Origin: Maribacter polysaccharolyticus | Lineage (GTDB): Bacteria; Bacteroidota; Bacteroidia; Flavobacteriales; Flavobacteriaceae | Reading direction: 5' to 3' | DNA length: 64,000 nucleotides | Assembly: GCF_028882255.1 (NCBI RefSeq) | Contig: NZ_JARBUY010000002.1 | Coordinates: forward strand, 198,342 to 262,341 | Part shown: piece after piece, positions 8,404 to 19,100 of the stretch | How the letters are laid out: each line of letters begins with the position of its first letter | Position numbering within the stretch: position 1 is the first letter of the stretch | Program-made: the position numbers and the translations under genes | The notes under the pieces: generated by a model | Database searches by the model: none | What the model saw: the letters and a program-made list of their open reading frames with translations, nothing else | What the model was told of the DNA's origin: nothing

Positions 8404-10047
8404 TTAATCAATGAATTCCGCTGGATTGGTATCCCAGAATACCTGAACTGCATAACTCGATTTGGCAGAAATGTTCTGGTTTCTGTTCACGGCGTTTGAT
8501 GCGTATGGGAAACTTCTGATAAAAGATCCCGGTTCAGCGGTAATAGCCGGTTGTAAGTTGTCTGGATACCCTGTTCTCCTGTATCCATTGTATACTTCCA
8601 ATCCGTTGCCCCAGTGGCTGATCATTGCTTCAGTCATGATGATGTTGAGTTTTTCTTCGTCACTTCCGGCGCTGAATTCGTCGATAACTTCCGTTACATA
8701 TGCGTCAATTTCCGCATCGGTAGGGGTATCTGCATCAGAAGGTATGGAAGAGGTGTTGAAGTTAAGTACTTTTGTAAAGGAAGCCCTAATGGCCGCCTCC
8801 AAATAGGTTGCTGGGTCACCAGTGGTTCCAAGTTCAAGGGAAGCCTCTGCAAGTACAAAGTACGTGGCGGCAACATTCCAAATAGGGTTGATACCTGCAC
8901 CTTTTGCACCATCGGAGATCGATGCGGCCTCACCATCATTATTGTCATATCTTCCTCCGGCAGGATATAGGCCCCATATGGTAATTTGATCGCCATCGGG
9001 AACACCACCTTCATCGTTCATGTGGTCTCTGCCCCAATAACCATCACCTATTACACAAAATGGGTCGCTGGTAGAATAATGCAATGGTCTGGATTGCGCC
9101 AAACAAGGCAAGGTAAAGAGACCGTCATCGGTAGAGGCATCGGGGTATTCCAATGTTTGTCTGTAGAAATAATATCTGATTCTTGGGTCAGGATCCGATT
9201 TTCCATAGTATAATAGATCCAAGAAATAAGATGCTATATATTCCCCACCACCATCATAAGAATCGGTGAACTTATAATGTCTGGTATCCGGATCGTTGTC
9301 AGATGTTCCATACTCGACTTGGAAATCCAGCTCGGAGCTGAAGATCAAATCCCCTTCGGCTATCAACGCCTCGATTTCCGAAGCGGAAGACGAATTTACA
9401 AGTCGGGTGTTGTTGTAGTACCGCAACTTTAAGGTTTTTGCTAAAGTGGTCCAACTTGAAATATCCGCTCCATAATAAATGTCGTTATCGGAATCTATGG
9501 TAGATACGCTTGTTTTTTCGAAATCTGAAAGCGCATCGTTCAAAAGGGCTAGTGCGGCTTCATAAACATCGGCGTCATCATCCAATGCCGGATTCAGGTT
9601 GTCGGCATAGCTAATGGCTTCCGAATAAGGTACGTCGCCGAACATATCTACCAAGGTCATGATCGTGTAGGCTTCGATGATTTTGGCCACACCGGCATGA
9701 TCGTACAATTCCAAATCCGTTGCACCTGTTATAACCGCTCTGGTATCTGCCAAGATACTTGCATAGGCATAGCTCCATTCGGTATCAAAATTGGATGGGC
9801 TTACCCCATTGTCATAGGTTGGTCCGTAAAAATGGGTCATACGAACTACCTGCATTGGGGATTCGTGTACGACTTCCATGAAGTTCTTGAAATTAACCAA
9901 GGCGCCATTTAGGAGCAAGTCGGTATCCCCGCTATCTGCTGTAGCATTGTTTGGGTCGTCCAGCAAATCAAGGTTGGTCGTTTCACAGGCACCGATCAGG
10001 GCAGTGAAACAGATTATCAGATATTTTATAATATTTTTTTTCATCAT
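8404..10047 (-). CDS. SusD-like_2 family outer-membrane lipoprotein, unit A
   Basis: This 547-residue lipoprotein has signal MMKKNIIKYL with lipobox IGAC (Cys21), then LDDPNNA, and the DMFGDVPYSEAI motif typical of the SusD-like_2 group (SusD/RagB nutrient-binding proteins). The TPR-type helical body and the C-terminal YNGYRRTGYP followed by RSFPYASNAVNRN also fit. SusD proteins form the lid over their SusC barrel and capture ligand at the cell surface. It starts 8 bp after the susC stop, so the pair is co-translated, and it is followed by the DSYGDGW lipoprotein. It is the longest SusD of the array; the extra length lies in acidic loops (around DDGLFTLPCLAQSRPLHYS). Ligand unknown. A second ATG at 10044 is equally possible. 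Confidence 0.9.
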   Translation of the reverse strand: MMKKNIIKYLIICFTALIGACETTNLDLLDDPNNATADSGDTDLLLNGALVNFKNFMEVVHESPMQVVRMTHFYGPTYDNGVSPSNFDTEWSYAYASILADTRAVITGATDLELYDHAGVAKIIEAYTIMTLVDMFGDVPYSEAISYADNLNPALDDDADVYEAALALLNDALSDFEKTSVSTIDSDNDIYYGADISSWTTLAKTLKLRYYNNTRLVNSSSASEIEALIAEGDLIFSSELDFQVEYGTSDNDPDTRHYKFTDSYDGGGEYIASYFLDLLYYGKSDPDPRIRYYFYRQTLEYPDASTDDGLFTLPCLAQSRPLHYSTSDPFCVIGDGYWGRDHMNDEGGVPDGDQITIWGLYPAGGRYDNNDGEAASISDGAKGAGINPIWNVAATYFVLAEASLELGTTGDPATYLEAAIRASFTKVLNFNTSSIPSDADTPTDAEIDAYVTEVIDEFSAGSDEEKLNIIMTEAMISHWGNGLEVYNGYRRTGYPDNLQPAITAEPGSFIRSFPYASNAVNRNQNISAKSSYAVQVFWDTNPAEFID

Positions 10048-10055
10048 ATCAATTT

Positions 10056-13000
10056 TTAAAATGTGGCTTTTAAAGTGAATCCATATCTTTTGGTAGCCGG
10101 ACCAGCCATAAAGTCCAATCCTCTAGAGTTACTGATACCTAAACTGGATACAGAAGGGTCCATTCCTTGATGCGCATCAGGGAAATTGTATGCTTTTCTC
10201 CATAAGTTGTTTCCAAGAATGGAGATGGTTATGCTCCCGAATGGGGTTTGATCCAGATATTTCTTTGGAACATCATAACTTAAGGAGACCTCTCTTAATC
10301 GTAGTAAGGTGGCATCGTAAATTAAGGATTCATTGGCTCCGTACAGGTAGTTGTCGAAATAGTAGTCGGTTAAACTGATTTGGGTGGTATTTGTCGCTCC
10401 ATCAGAAGTAACACCGGCTAAAACTACTGTTTGTCCCCTATCCACATCGGTATCTGCAGTAAGACCCCTGGCCAGTACGGTTGCTGCCGTATAGGAAATC
10501 ATGTCCCCGCCTTGGGTATATTCTAGTTGGGCATTAAGGTTCCAGCTTTTATAGGTGATTCCCGTTTTCAGGGTAGCACTCCAATCTGGATTTGGATCCC
10601 CGATTACCCCTATGTCGTTCGATACCTCATAATATCCTGAATCAAGGATGAGTGGGTTTCCTGCATCGTCCCTTTCTACATAATAGCCCATGATAACGTT
10701 AAAGGGCTGTCCTTCCTTGGCAAAGTTCCCTAAGTCGGTAAATCCTGCCAAGTTGATTTGGTCAATGTCATCCGGTAAATCAACAACCGTACTTTCGTAT
10801 TTTGAAAAATTGATCGATGAGGTCAAGGCGAAATCCCTTGTCTTGAGTATGGTACCGCCTATTAAAGCTTCAATACCCTCGGTTTCCAACTCTCCAAGGT
10901 TTTGAAGTGTTGATGTTGCCCCAGAAGAAGGATCTAAGTCCCTTTCGATAATCTGATCCTTGGCATTTCTCTTGTAAACGGACAAGTCAAGGTTTAAACG
11001 GTTGTTCAGGAATTTACCTTCAAGACCAAATTCAATTTCTTTTTGCAACTCAGGCTTAAGGTCTGGGTTACCTATGGAATTGCTGATACTGTTTGTGTTG
11101 ATAACGGCGTCGTCGGCCCCTGCATTCAACCAGGTTTTCGTGGCAATGTTGATAACGTCCCTGGTGTTGTAGGCGTCTGCAAACCGTGCGGAAGTACCAT
11201 AAGCCGCACGAAGTTTCAGATAATTAACGGCCCCAAGTTTGTCTAAGTTAAAAGCGTCCATGGGAAGGAAGGAAATACTTCCACCAGGGTAGAACAATGA
11301 ATTGTTACCGGATTCATGGGTAGATGCCCAGTCGTTCCTTGCAGATAGGTTTAAGTAAAGGTAATCTTTATAACCTAATGTAGTAGTTGCGTAAACCCCT
11401 AGTTTGTTCACATCTTGGTTGTAGAAGCTTCCTGCATTTTTGTTGACAAAGTTGTCGGAGAAGAAATAACCGTAGACCAATTGGTCGGTATAGACCGCAG
11501 AGAATTGGTTGAAGGTATTCTTTTTGCCATTTGCCCCAATTAGAAAATCAAGATCAAAGTCATCATTCAGGTCTTTTTGGAATGAAATCATCAAATCGTG
11601 ATTCTGGGTTCTTTCGGTATATTGGTTTTTTACGAATAGTCCAAGACCGTCATAGTTGATACCTCCTGTATTCACGGCAAAAGTTTCGTCCGTAGTATAG
11701 GAATCGAAACCGGATCTCCATGAAATGGTCATGTTTTCATTAAGAGGGTAAGAAATGGAAACCCTTCCAAAGAAACGATCGGTATCTTCTTTGTATTTTT
11801 CGTTATTAACGGTCCAGTATGGATTTTGGATACTGTTGTCCGATCGATAATACACAGATCGGTGCAAACTGTCCTCCCAGGGTAGACCGTTCAAATCTAT
11901 ACTTCTTGGGGTGTACATCACATTGGAGAAAACAGAAGAAGAACCGCTTGAGGCATTACTTCCGTATGATGCGGATGATGGCGGGGCTTTAAAAGTATTA
12001 CTTGTAAAGTTCATACTTCCACTGATATTGATCCCGTTATCCAAGGTAGTTTGGGCATTTAACCCTATTTGGTTCTTTGTAACGGAGTTGCCTGGGGTAA
12101 TACCTTCGGTACTCGTGTTCGTGTAATTTAAGCTTATGGCCGACTTTTCGGTTCCACCAGTGAAATTGACACTGTTCACTAAGTTTGTTCCGGTCCTAAA
12201 GAAGCCTTCTACGTTGTTGTATGGTTTGTAGTCATAACTGGCATCGACAAATTCCGGAAAGAAATCATCGAATGACCCTCCGCCTTGACTAGACTGATAG
12301 GAGTTTCCGCTATAAGGGTGGGTTACCGTGGTAACTTCGTCGAAATTTGCACCCCAGTTACTAAAGGCCTTGGAGGCCGAACCTTGCCAACCTACACCGT
12401 ACGAGTCTTGCCATTCCGGAAGACCGGTAATTTGGCTGAAGAAAACAGAGGAGCTTACGGAAACACTTGATTTGGTTTTCCCTACTTTCCCTGTTTTGGT
12501 AGTGATCAGGATAACCCCGTTACGACCTTCTTCACCATAAAGTACCGTGGCACTCAAACCTTTCAGGACTTCCAATTTTTCAATATTGTTCATGTCAATA
12601 TCTGACATCCTACTACCTGAACTGGCACCGCTATACTCATTAAAGCTACTTTGTCCATTGGCAGAAGAGCTGATAGGGACACCGTCAACGACAAATAAAG
12701 GTTGGTTACTACCGGTAATGGAGGAAAAACCACGAATGTTGATGTTTGCCCCGGATCCGTCCATAGAACCACCTGACAAGACTTCAACACCGGCAACTTG
12801 TCCCGATAGGGCCTGTGCGATATCGGCAGTTGGTTTGTTCGCCAATTCTTCGGCCCCAACGGAAGAGACCGCATAACCAAGAGCTTTCTTCTCCCTTTTG
12901 ATACCTTGGGCGGTTACGACCACTTCGTCAAGCGCTTGTGCGTCATCTTGCATTTGAACATTGATCGTGTTATCGGCGCCGATGACTATACTGACGTCTT

Positions 13001-13235
13001 TTTGTCCCACATAGGTAAAAAGAAGGGTTTGTCCTTCTGTAGCACTAATTGAATAAAGACCGTCAAAATCGGACAAGGTTCCCGTGGTGGTACCAAGTAC
13101 AACAATGTTTACTCCCGGGAGCGGCAGACCATATTGATCTGTAATCGTTCCGGAAATCGTTTTTTCCTGTGCAAATGAAATGTGCACAACCAACGCCAAA
13201 AGCAGCGTTAAGATTCCACTTAAATTTGTTTTCAT
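10056..13235 (-). CDS. SusC/RagA family TonB-dependent outer-membrane transporter, unit A
   Basis: This is a 1059-residue TonB-dependent importer. It has signal peptide 1-22 (ILTLLLALVVHISFAQ), a carboxypeptidase-D-like domain (about 24-100), TonB-box-like DEVVVTA (103-109), a plug with VVDGVPI and the SusC signature NIEKLEVLKG to NGVILITTKTGK (about 217-250), and a large barrel ending in ATF with a terminal aromatic. SusC proteins carry ligand captured by SusD across the outer membrane using TonB energy. The first 109 residues align gap-free with the six other array SusCs; I count about 80% identity to unit B there, far more than in the barrels. The promoter-like element is at 13264-13288. 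Confidence 0.95.
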   Translation of the reverse strand: MKTNLSGILTLLLALVVHISFAQEKTISGTITDQYGLPLPGVNIVVLGTTTGTLSDFDGLYSISATEGQTLLFTYVGQKDVSIVIGADNTINVQMQDDAQALDEVVVTAQGIKREKKALGYAVSSVGAEELANKPTADIAQALSGQVAGVEVLSGGSMDGSGANINIRGFSSITGSNQPLFVVDGVPISSSANGQSSFNEYSGASSGSRMSDIDMNNIEKLEVLKGLSATVLYGEEGRNGVILITTKTGKVGKTKSSVSVSSSVFFSQITGLPEWQDSYGVGWQGSASKAFSNWGANFDEVTTVTHPYSGNSYQSSQGGGSFDDFFPEFVDASYDYKPYNNVEGFFRTGTNLVNSVNFTGGTEKSAISLNYTNTSTEGITPGNSVTKNQIGLNAQTTLDNGINISGSMNFTSNTFKAPPSSASYGSNASSGSSSVFSNVMYTPRSIDLNGLPWEDSLHRSVYYRSDNSIQNPYWTVNNEKYKEDTDRFFGRVSISYPLNENMTISWRSGFDSYTTDETFAVNTGGINYDGLGLFVKNQYTERTQNHDLMISFQKDLNDDFDLDFLIGANGKKNTFNQFSAVYTDQLVYGYFFSDNFVNKNAGSFYNQDVNKLGVYATTTLGYKDYLYLNLSARNDWASTHESGNNSLFYPGGSISFLPMDAFNLDKLGAVNYLKLRAAYGTSARFADAYNTRDVINIATKTWLNAGADDAVINTNSISNSIGNPDLKPELQKEIEFGLEGKFLNNRLNLDLSVYKRNAKDQIIERDLDPSSGATSTLQNLGELETEGIEALIGGTILKTRDFALTSSINFSKYESTVVDLPDDIDQINLAGFTDLGNFAKEGQPFNVIMGYYVERDDAGNPLILDSGYYEVSNDIGVIGDPNPDWSATLKTGITYKSWNLNAQLEYTQGGDMISYTAATVLARGLTADTDVDRGQTVVLAGVTSDGATNTTQISLTDYYFDNYLYGANESLIYDATLLRLREVSLSYDVPKKYLDQTPFGSITISILGNNLWRKAYNFPDAHQGMDPSVSSLGISNSRGLDFMAGPATKRYGFTLKATF

Positions 13236-13263
13236 TTTAAAATAATTTGAATTAGTAGGCCGC

Positions 13264-13288
13264 CAAAGTCATAATATTAAGTTAAAAA
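13264..13288 (-). promoter_or_regulatory. conserved array promoter-like element, unit A
   Basis: The minus strand reads TTTTTAAC, six bases (TTAATA), then TTATGACTTTG. The element ends 28 nt before the susC ATG. It aligns with the elements ahead of susC in units B to F and has the best-formed TTTG end of them. It is probably the core promoter; the sigma factor is unknown. Confidence 0.6.
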
Positions 13289-13958
13289 TCCTATAAATGT
13301 TAAATAAACTTGAATGGATAACCCTATTAATTATGGTCTTGTTAAATTAAGTTTGTTGAAAATATCGTATTGAAGAAAATCGGACTTTATTTTAAAAAAT
13401 AATTAAAAAGATGATAAAAAAATAGCATAAATGTTAAAATGTTGAAAAATAGACAGTTATTGGGTGTGTAGTGAATACGTTGAAAATAAGGTATTGAAAA
13501 TATCGGCAGGTATAAATTGAAGTAAAAACGGCAAAAAGTTAAAAAAAAGAGATAAAGAGAATTAAGGAGCGAAATAATTAAAGATATGTGAATTTGTTGC
13601 GCATTGTGAATTTGAAAAAAAGCCGGATTTCTTAAAGGAATCTTAAGTTTGGGAATTTTTGCGTTTTTAGGGTTTTCGGTGATTAAAAGGTGTCGAAATA
13701 GTGGGGTACGGTAAAGGAATTTACCGGTTATCTTGATGTAAAGGGAGGATATTGGGTTTAAAGTAAGGTTTCCGTTCAGCTGATTACCAATGAGTGTTTG
13801 TTGAATTATTGTTGTTCGATGGAAGTAGGTATCTATGGTATGTCGTATTGTTGGGGAAAAGGGGATTTGGTAGCTCTTGATGTTGATGTAATCATTTAAT
13901 AGTATGAACTACATATTTTTTGAATTAAGGAATAGATGGTTTTTTGGGAGGCTTGGAT
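13289..13958 (-). other. intergenic DNA between units B and A, no gene seen
   Basis: The half next to susC A (to about 13660) is strongly AT-rich with many A and T runs; the half next to unit B is more balanced. I find no convincing coding frame, RNA gene or repeat here. It probably contributes upstream promoter context for unit A. Confidence 0.5.
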
Positions 13959-13991
13959 AAAAAAATAGACCCGATTTGCATCGGGTCTATT
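13959..13991 (-). terminator. terminator of array unit B
   Basis: A perfect 12-bp stem (AATAGACCCGAT / ATCGGGTCTATT) with a 4-nt loop is followed, on the minus strand, by a T run. It lies 37 bp past the stop of the unit B lipoprotein gene. Confidence 0.9.
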
Positions 13992-14028
13992 TGGTATTAT
14001 AAGAATTGAAAAAATTTATCCTATTAAA

Positions 14029-14688
14029 TCAAGGGCAATCGTTAACGTCTGAATATATTACCCCGGTGGCCGGAGTAGGGCCATCTTCATAGACCAATGT
14101 GCCACTTGCGTCGTAAATTTGGAAAGATACTTCCTCGTCAAAACTCCCGGATGTAAAGGAGATTTCAAAGGAGCTGCCATCGGGAATGCCTATGGTTTCG
14201 GTCAGTGAATCCCCATCGGCCAATTCAACTACGGTTTCCGTTCCGTCAAAACTGAAGGTTAGGAAAGCGCCATTCCATCCGTCTCCCCATGAATCCTGCA
14301 TGTCTATGGTCCAAGTACAAGGTGTGCCCAATACGGTCACCTCCATAGTTTCGACTTCTGAGCTTAGGCCGTTGGATGCAATCTCATAAACGGAAATTGT
14401 GGCTGTTCCAAATTCCGTAAAACTTACGGAAATCTCTTCGGGGTAATCTTCGTCGGTCACCACAGTGGCGTCAGCCCCTGTTACCGTCCATACATATTCG
14501 GATCCCCCTCTTGGGGTAACCGAATACACGCTTTCCGTTCCAACATATGCAATGGCATCCCCATCGAAATCAAAGATGTACGGAATTACCTCTGAGGCAT
14601 CGGAAGATGAATCGTCATCCGAACACGAACTGATCATCAGTCCGAAAGCCAGCAAAATGATTAGTGATATATATCTGTTATTTTTCAT
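14029..14688 (-). CDS. unit B lipoprotein with PKD-like and DSWGDGW domains
   Basis: This 219-residue lipoprotein has signal MKNNRYISLIILLAFGLM with lipobox ISSC (Cys22), followed by an Asp/Ser-rich tether (SDDDSSSD). Residues about 35-120 look like a PKD/Ig-type beta-sandwich (EYVWTVTGADATVV, SVSFTEFGTATISVYE). From about residue 124 comes the domain shared with the unit A and D lipoproteins: CTWTIDMQDSWGDGWNG (Asp132), an SFEISFTSG strand, EVSFQIYDASG, and a Cys near the end. The two terminal Cys could form a disulphide closing the domain. It is third in the unit, 26 bp after susD. It probably sits on the surface and binds the ligand of its SusCD pair; the function is inferred from position only. 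Confidence 0.7.
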   Translation of the reverse strand: MKNNRYISLIILLAFGLMISSCSDDDSSSDASEVIPYIFDFDGDAIAYVGTESVYSVTPRGGSEYVWTVTGADATVVTDEDYPEEISVSFTEFGTATISVYEIASNGLSSEVETMEVTVLGTPCTWTIDMQDSWGDGWNGAFLTFSFDGTETVVELADGDSLTETIGIPDGSSFEISFTSGSFDEEVSFQIYDASGTLVYEDGPTPATGVIYSDVNDCP

Positions 14689-14714
14689 AATATTTTAATG
14701 TTGTTTGTTGAATA

Positions 14715-16175
14715 TTATCTCCAGCCACCGATGGAATAATCGTAACCGGCTTCACCGGTAGTCCCTCCATAAGTATAATTGTCGGCAGGAATCGCTATCA
14801 AAGCGGAACCCGGTACAGGGAAGTGTAAAAGTGTTCCTTCCTGCAATAGGTCTTCTTTTCGCATTTCAAAGAATGTTAGACCCATGGATAAAAGGGGCAT
14901 TTCTACAAGTCGCTCATAGTGGATGGCGTCGGAAACTTCGTCCGCATCCGATGCTATGGGGGGCAAACCTCCTCTGGTAACCCTTGTCCCGGCATTGATG
15001 ATGCTTGCAGCGTCGGCAACATTCCCTAATTGTAAATTGGCTTCGGCAGCATAAAGATCGATCTCGGCTTTATAGATTTCCGGAGTGGTAATCGTCCATT
15101 CGGAAATATACTCATCATAACGCGCATACCGGTATGAACTGAAATGGTAATCCCCCCTTTCCAACAAGAAACTGTTGCTCGATAAGTATTCGAAATCCGA
15201 TTCCAATCGGGCGTCATCACTGGTTGATGGATCCAAGATCGTAGCGCCTGTAGGCCAGTAGTCCGGAGTATTTGGGTCCATCTTGTTGATGACATACATA
15301 TCTATCCTGGCCCAACCTGGATAAACCAAGTATGTTTTAAGCAGATCGTACCATGTTGTATCGTCATGCAGGATCTCAAAGTCCGAAGCAATGGCGTTAT
15401 TGGTGTAATCCAAGACTTTAGACCAGTCGGTGGCCGCTTTTTCGGTTCCGTTCCTAGAGACCATAGTAAGCATCCTCGCACCATAACTGTTCATAAGCTG
15501 GGACAATTCCACGTTGGTCATTGTACTTCCAGGGAACCAAGTTTCCGGTACGCTAAAGGAACTTGAGTCGCATATCGCAATTGCTTCATCCAATTTTTCA
15601 AGGGCAAAGTCCATGGCAGTGGCATAATCCACTGCTTCCCCGTCATTTAAAGATCCGGTTTCGTCGGATAGCCATACTTGATCGAATACCAAAGCGTTAT
15701 ACCCAATGGTCAGGGCTTGGGCAAACTTTGCGATGGCCTGCATTAATTCGGGCTCTTCGAATTCCAATCCAGCATCGACTTGGGCAAGGATTACGTTTGC
15801 GTCACTAAGGATGGAATAATAGGCGTTGAACATATCTTCCGTAATGTCTGCATACGAGTACGAAGTGGCATTGTTGAATGCCACTCTAGGTTCACTTGAG
15901 GTATCCCTCATGGCATAGTTACCCCAAGAGCAAGTAGAAACGTCGGCCATGGTGTTCATGGCAAAACCCGTTGCTCCGGTACTGGTTGTTGCCATATACC
16001 AGTTTTGATATAGGCCTGCTGCTGTTGACTCAAGGGCAGAAGCATCAAAATATAACGTGTCCAAATCCGGATTTTCCGTATTCGCGACATCCAGATCGGT
16101 CTCAAACTCAGTACAAGATGCAAAGAACAGGAGAACCAGCATCGTTAATCTATAATATAAGGTTTGCTTTTTCAT
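14715..16175 (-). CDS. RagB/SusD family nutrient-uptake lipoprotein, unit B
   Basis: This 486-residue lipoprotein has signal MKKQTLYYRLTMLVLLFFASC (Cys21). Unlike the other six array SusDs it lacks the GD(I/V/M)P(Y/F)(T/S)EA motif of SusD-like_2. It instead reads as a classical RagB/SusD protein: the N-terminal helical repeat pairs around ALESTAAGLYQNWYM and NALVFDQVWLSD, and a C-terminal block MPLLSMGLTFFEMRKEDLL followed by HFPVPGSALIAIP. It lies 9 bp after its susC and ahead of the DSWGDGW lipoprotein. The different SusD family implies a different ligand class or origin for the body of unit B, although its SusC leader is of the shared array type. Confidence 0.88.
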   Translation of the reverse strand: MKKQTLYYRLTMLVLLFFASCTEFETDLDVANTENPDLDTLYFDASALESTAAGLYQNWYMATTSTGATGFAMNTMADVSTCSWGNYAMRDTSSEPRVAFNNATSYSYADITEDMFNAYYSILSDANVILAQVDAGLEFEEPELMQAIAKFAQALTIGYNALVFDQVWLSDETGSLNDGEAVDYATAMDFALEKLDEAIAICDSSSFSVPETWFPGSTMTNVELSQLMNSYGARMLTMVSRNGTEKAATDWSKVLDYTNNAIASDFEILHDDTTWYDLLKTYLVYPGWARIDMYVINKMDPNTPDYWPTGATILDPSTSDDARLESDFEYLSSNSFLLERGDYHFSSYRYARYDEYISEWTITTPEIYKAEIDLYAAEANLQLGNVADAASIINAGTRVTRGGLPPIASDADEVSDAIHYERLVEMPLLSMGLTFFEMRKEDLLQEGTLLHFPVPGSALIAIPADNYTYGGTTGEAGYDYSIGGWR

Positions 16176-16184
16176 TTCTTTTTT

Positions 16185-19100
16185 TTAAAATTTTACTTGT
16201 ATAGATAAGGTGTATGTAGTTTGAACAGGATAAACCCCATAATCCACTGCAAAATACTGTTCGGTGTCAGTATCGTAACTGTTGACTTCAGGGTCCCATC
16301 CTTTGTAATCGGTAAATGTCAACAAGTTCCTTCCGATTAAACTAAACTTAACTTCGTTAAAAAAGCCGATTTTATCAAGAGTTTGTTTGGGTAATCGATA
16401 CGTTAATGAGGCTTCCCTTAGTTTTACAAAGGAGCCGTCCTCTACCCAAAAGGCATTGTTATCGTTCGTATCGTATAATTGTCCGTAATAAACCGAGGCT
16501 TTCTTTTCGTCCTCAGGTTTTCCGGCTTGATCCACAAGGTCGGATCTGGAGCTGATGGTCAGCCATTGTCTGTTTTTATTGTAGACGTCACCGCCCTGTT
16601 TCCAATCCCAAAGGGTGTACAGGTCAAAATTCTTGTAACTGAATGTTGAGTTGATGCCTACCCTAAAATCCGCATTTTGGTTACCTATTTGCTCAAAAGC
16701 AGCAGTGCCCTCTTCGTTCTCCTTGATGATTGGGGCTTCATAAATGGTGCCGATAGTGCTACGCTCAACAACAACCCCATCGGAGTTTACGGCGTAGTCG
16801 TCTATAGAAGCACCTGTAGGTAGTTGATTGGCCATGGTGGTCAGATCTTGTACGAAAGATCTTCCCCACATGGTGCCGAATTCAACATCTTCCCTCAATA
16901 GGAATAGGTCTTGGGAGCCGACTTGCTGTTCCGGAGCGTTCAGTTTCGTGATGACATTTTCCGTAGTGGAATAATTGACCCCTAGGTTCCAGTTAAAGTT
17001 GTTCGATTTGATGACATGTGCATTTATGGAAGCTTCATAGGTGTTGGCTTCCAGATCTCCTACATTTTGCCATTGGGTATTAAAACCGGAATTGGCCGGG
17101 GAGAAAAGACTGACGATCATGAACTGATCGACGGTTTTTTGATTGGCATAGGCCCCTTCGAAAGTAAGTCTGTTGTTGAACAACGAGAAGTTTATTCCCA
17201 ATTCCATCTCTGTTGTTTCAGAAGGTCTTAAATCTGGGTTACCCGCAATCCTGTCCGTTGATAAACTACCATTGGAAATTTCGACCTGTTCATATTGCCA
17301 AGAATACCCTGGTCTCTGACCGGCCGTACCCAATGCGAAATTCAGTTTCAGTTCATCAACATGGGGTATTTTGAAATCTTCCGATAACCTGTAAGCTCCG
17401 GATACCCTGTAGTAATTGTTCCATTTGTGGTTTGCTCCGAATAGGGAAGATCCATCCCGTCTGAACAATCCATCAAAGATGTATCTGTCTTTATATACCA
17501 AGCCCCCGATTGCAAAGAAGTTTTGGGCCGTGACCGTTTCGGCATTGGAGCCGCTTATCAAGGTGTCCGAATCAAAGTTGTCCATACTTACGATACCAGG
17601 ATATAAATAATCGACTCCTTGAGTATAGAAACTTTCAAAATCCCTGTTTTCATTTAGATAGCTCAACTTACCTTTTATCTCCAAATCGCCATACTCTTGA
17701 ATGAAATTCAAAGTTGCTTGGGCCTTTTGGGCAAGTTGATTACTACTATACTTGTAAAGGCTACCTTTTGAATATCCAAAGCCTATTTCGGACCCATCAG
17801 TCGTATAGGTTTCGTATTTGTGGTTATTGGTATAGCGGTAATTGTCACTTTCAAAGGAGTATTCCAATCCCATATTCAACCAGGAGGTGAACATGACATT
17901 GAAGTTATACGATCCCAAGAACCTTTGTTGCCTAGAAGTCCTGTCGGTGGCATATAGGTCATAAAGTGGGTTGTCTATCTCACTATCCCATGGGTCGGGT
18001 TTGTAATAGTATGGTTGTCCGTCGGGGTTAGTAGCCAATAAATTGGCATCTGGGGATAACCTCATGATCACACGATATATGTCATCGTCATTGACCGGTT
18101 GGGTATCGTCTACATGTACGTATAGATTACTGGTATTGAATTTTAACCAGTCATTGATTTGGTAATCCGCATTAATGCGGTAACTGTTACGTTTGTAACC
18201 TTCTATTTCTTTCAGTACCCCTTCGTATTCGAAATCCTCAAGGGAGAAGAATACGTTGGAGTTTTCGCTTCCGCTGGCTACGGAAGTGTAGAATGTTCTT
18301 GTCAAACCTTCTTTGAAGATTTGATTTTGAAAATCATTGTAGACCCCATAGGGCTGATCGGCATATCCGTTTGAGGTTATGATTCTAGAACCTGATGTGG
18401 ACGTTGAACCACTGTTGGCATAAACACTTTGGAAATTGTCTGGGTAGGTTACACCTTCAAATTTTGTGTATTGGCCTTTGTAGTCTTCCCAATCACTTGC
18501 TAACTGGTACTGGTGCGATTGGTTGGTGGTCACGAAGTTGGTTAATTTTGTGATACCGACCTCATTTCTTATGGTTACCACGGTTTTGCCCAATTGACCT
18601 TTTTTAGTGGTTATCACGATAACACCATTTCCTGCCCTAGATCCATAAAGGGAAGAAGCGGAAGCTCCTTTAACGATTTCCATACTTTCAATATCGTCGA
18701 CATTGATGTCCTGTAAACCATTCTCAACGAAAACTCCATCTAAGATTACAAGGGGTTCTTGTGAACCGTAGAAGTTGGCCGATCCTCTTAGGATGATGTT
18801 GGCACCTTGACCGGGTTGTCCCAGATTGCTGACCGTGACCCCGGCAACCTTGCCTTGGAGGGCACTGGCGGCAGAGGTGGCAACTACTTCCTGAATGTCA
18901 TCGGCACCTACTTTGGCCACTGTAACGGATAATTTCTTCCTGCTTGTTGCACCGGCCACACCCGTTACTACAACTTCGTCCAAGGCTTGGGCGTCTTCTT
19001 CCATTTGAACATCGATCGTATTTCCGGAGCCAACGACCCTTCTAACATCTTTTTGTCCAATATAAGTGAAAAGTAAGGTCTGTCCTTCTGATGCTTTTAT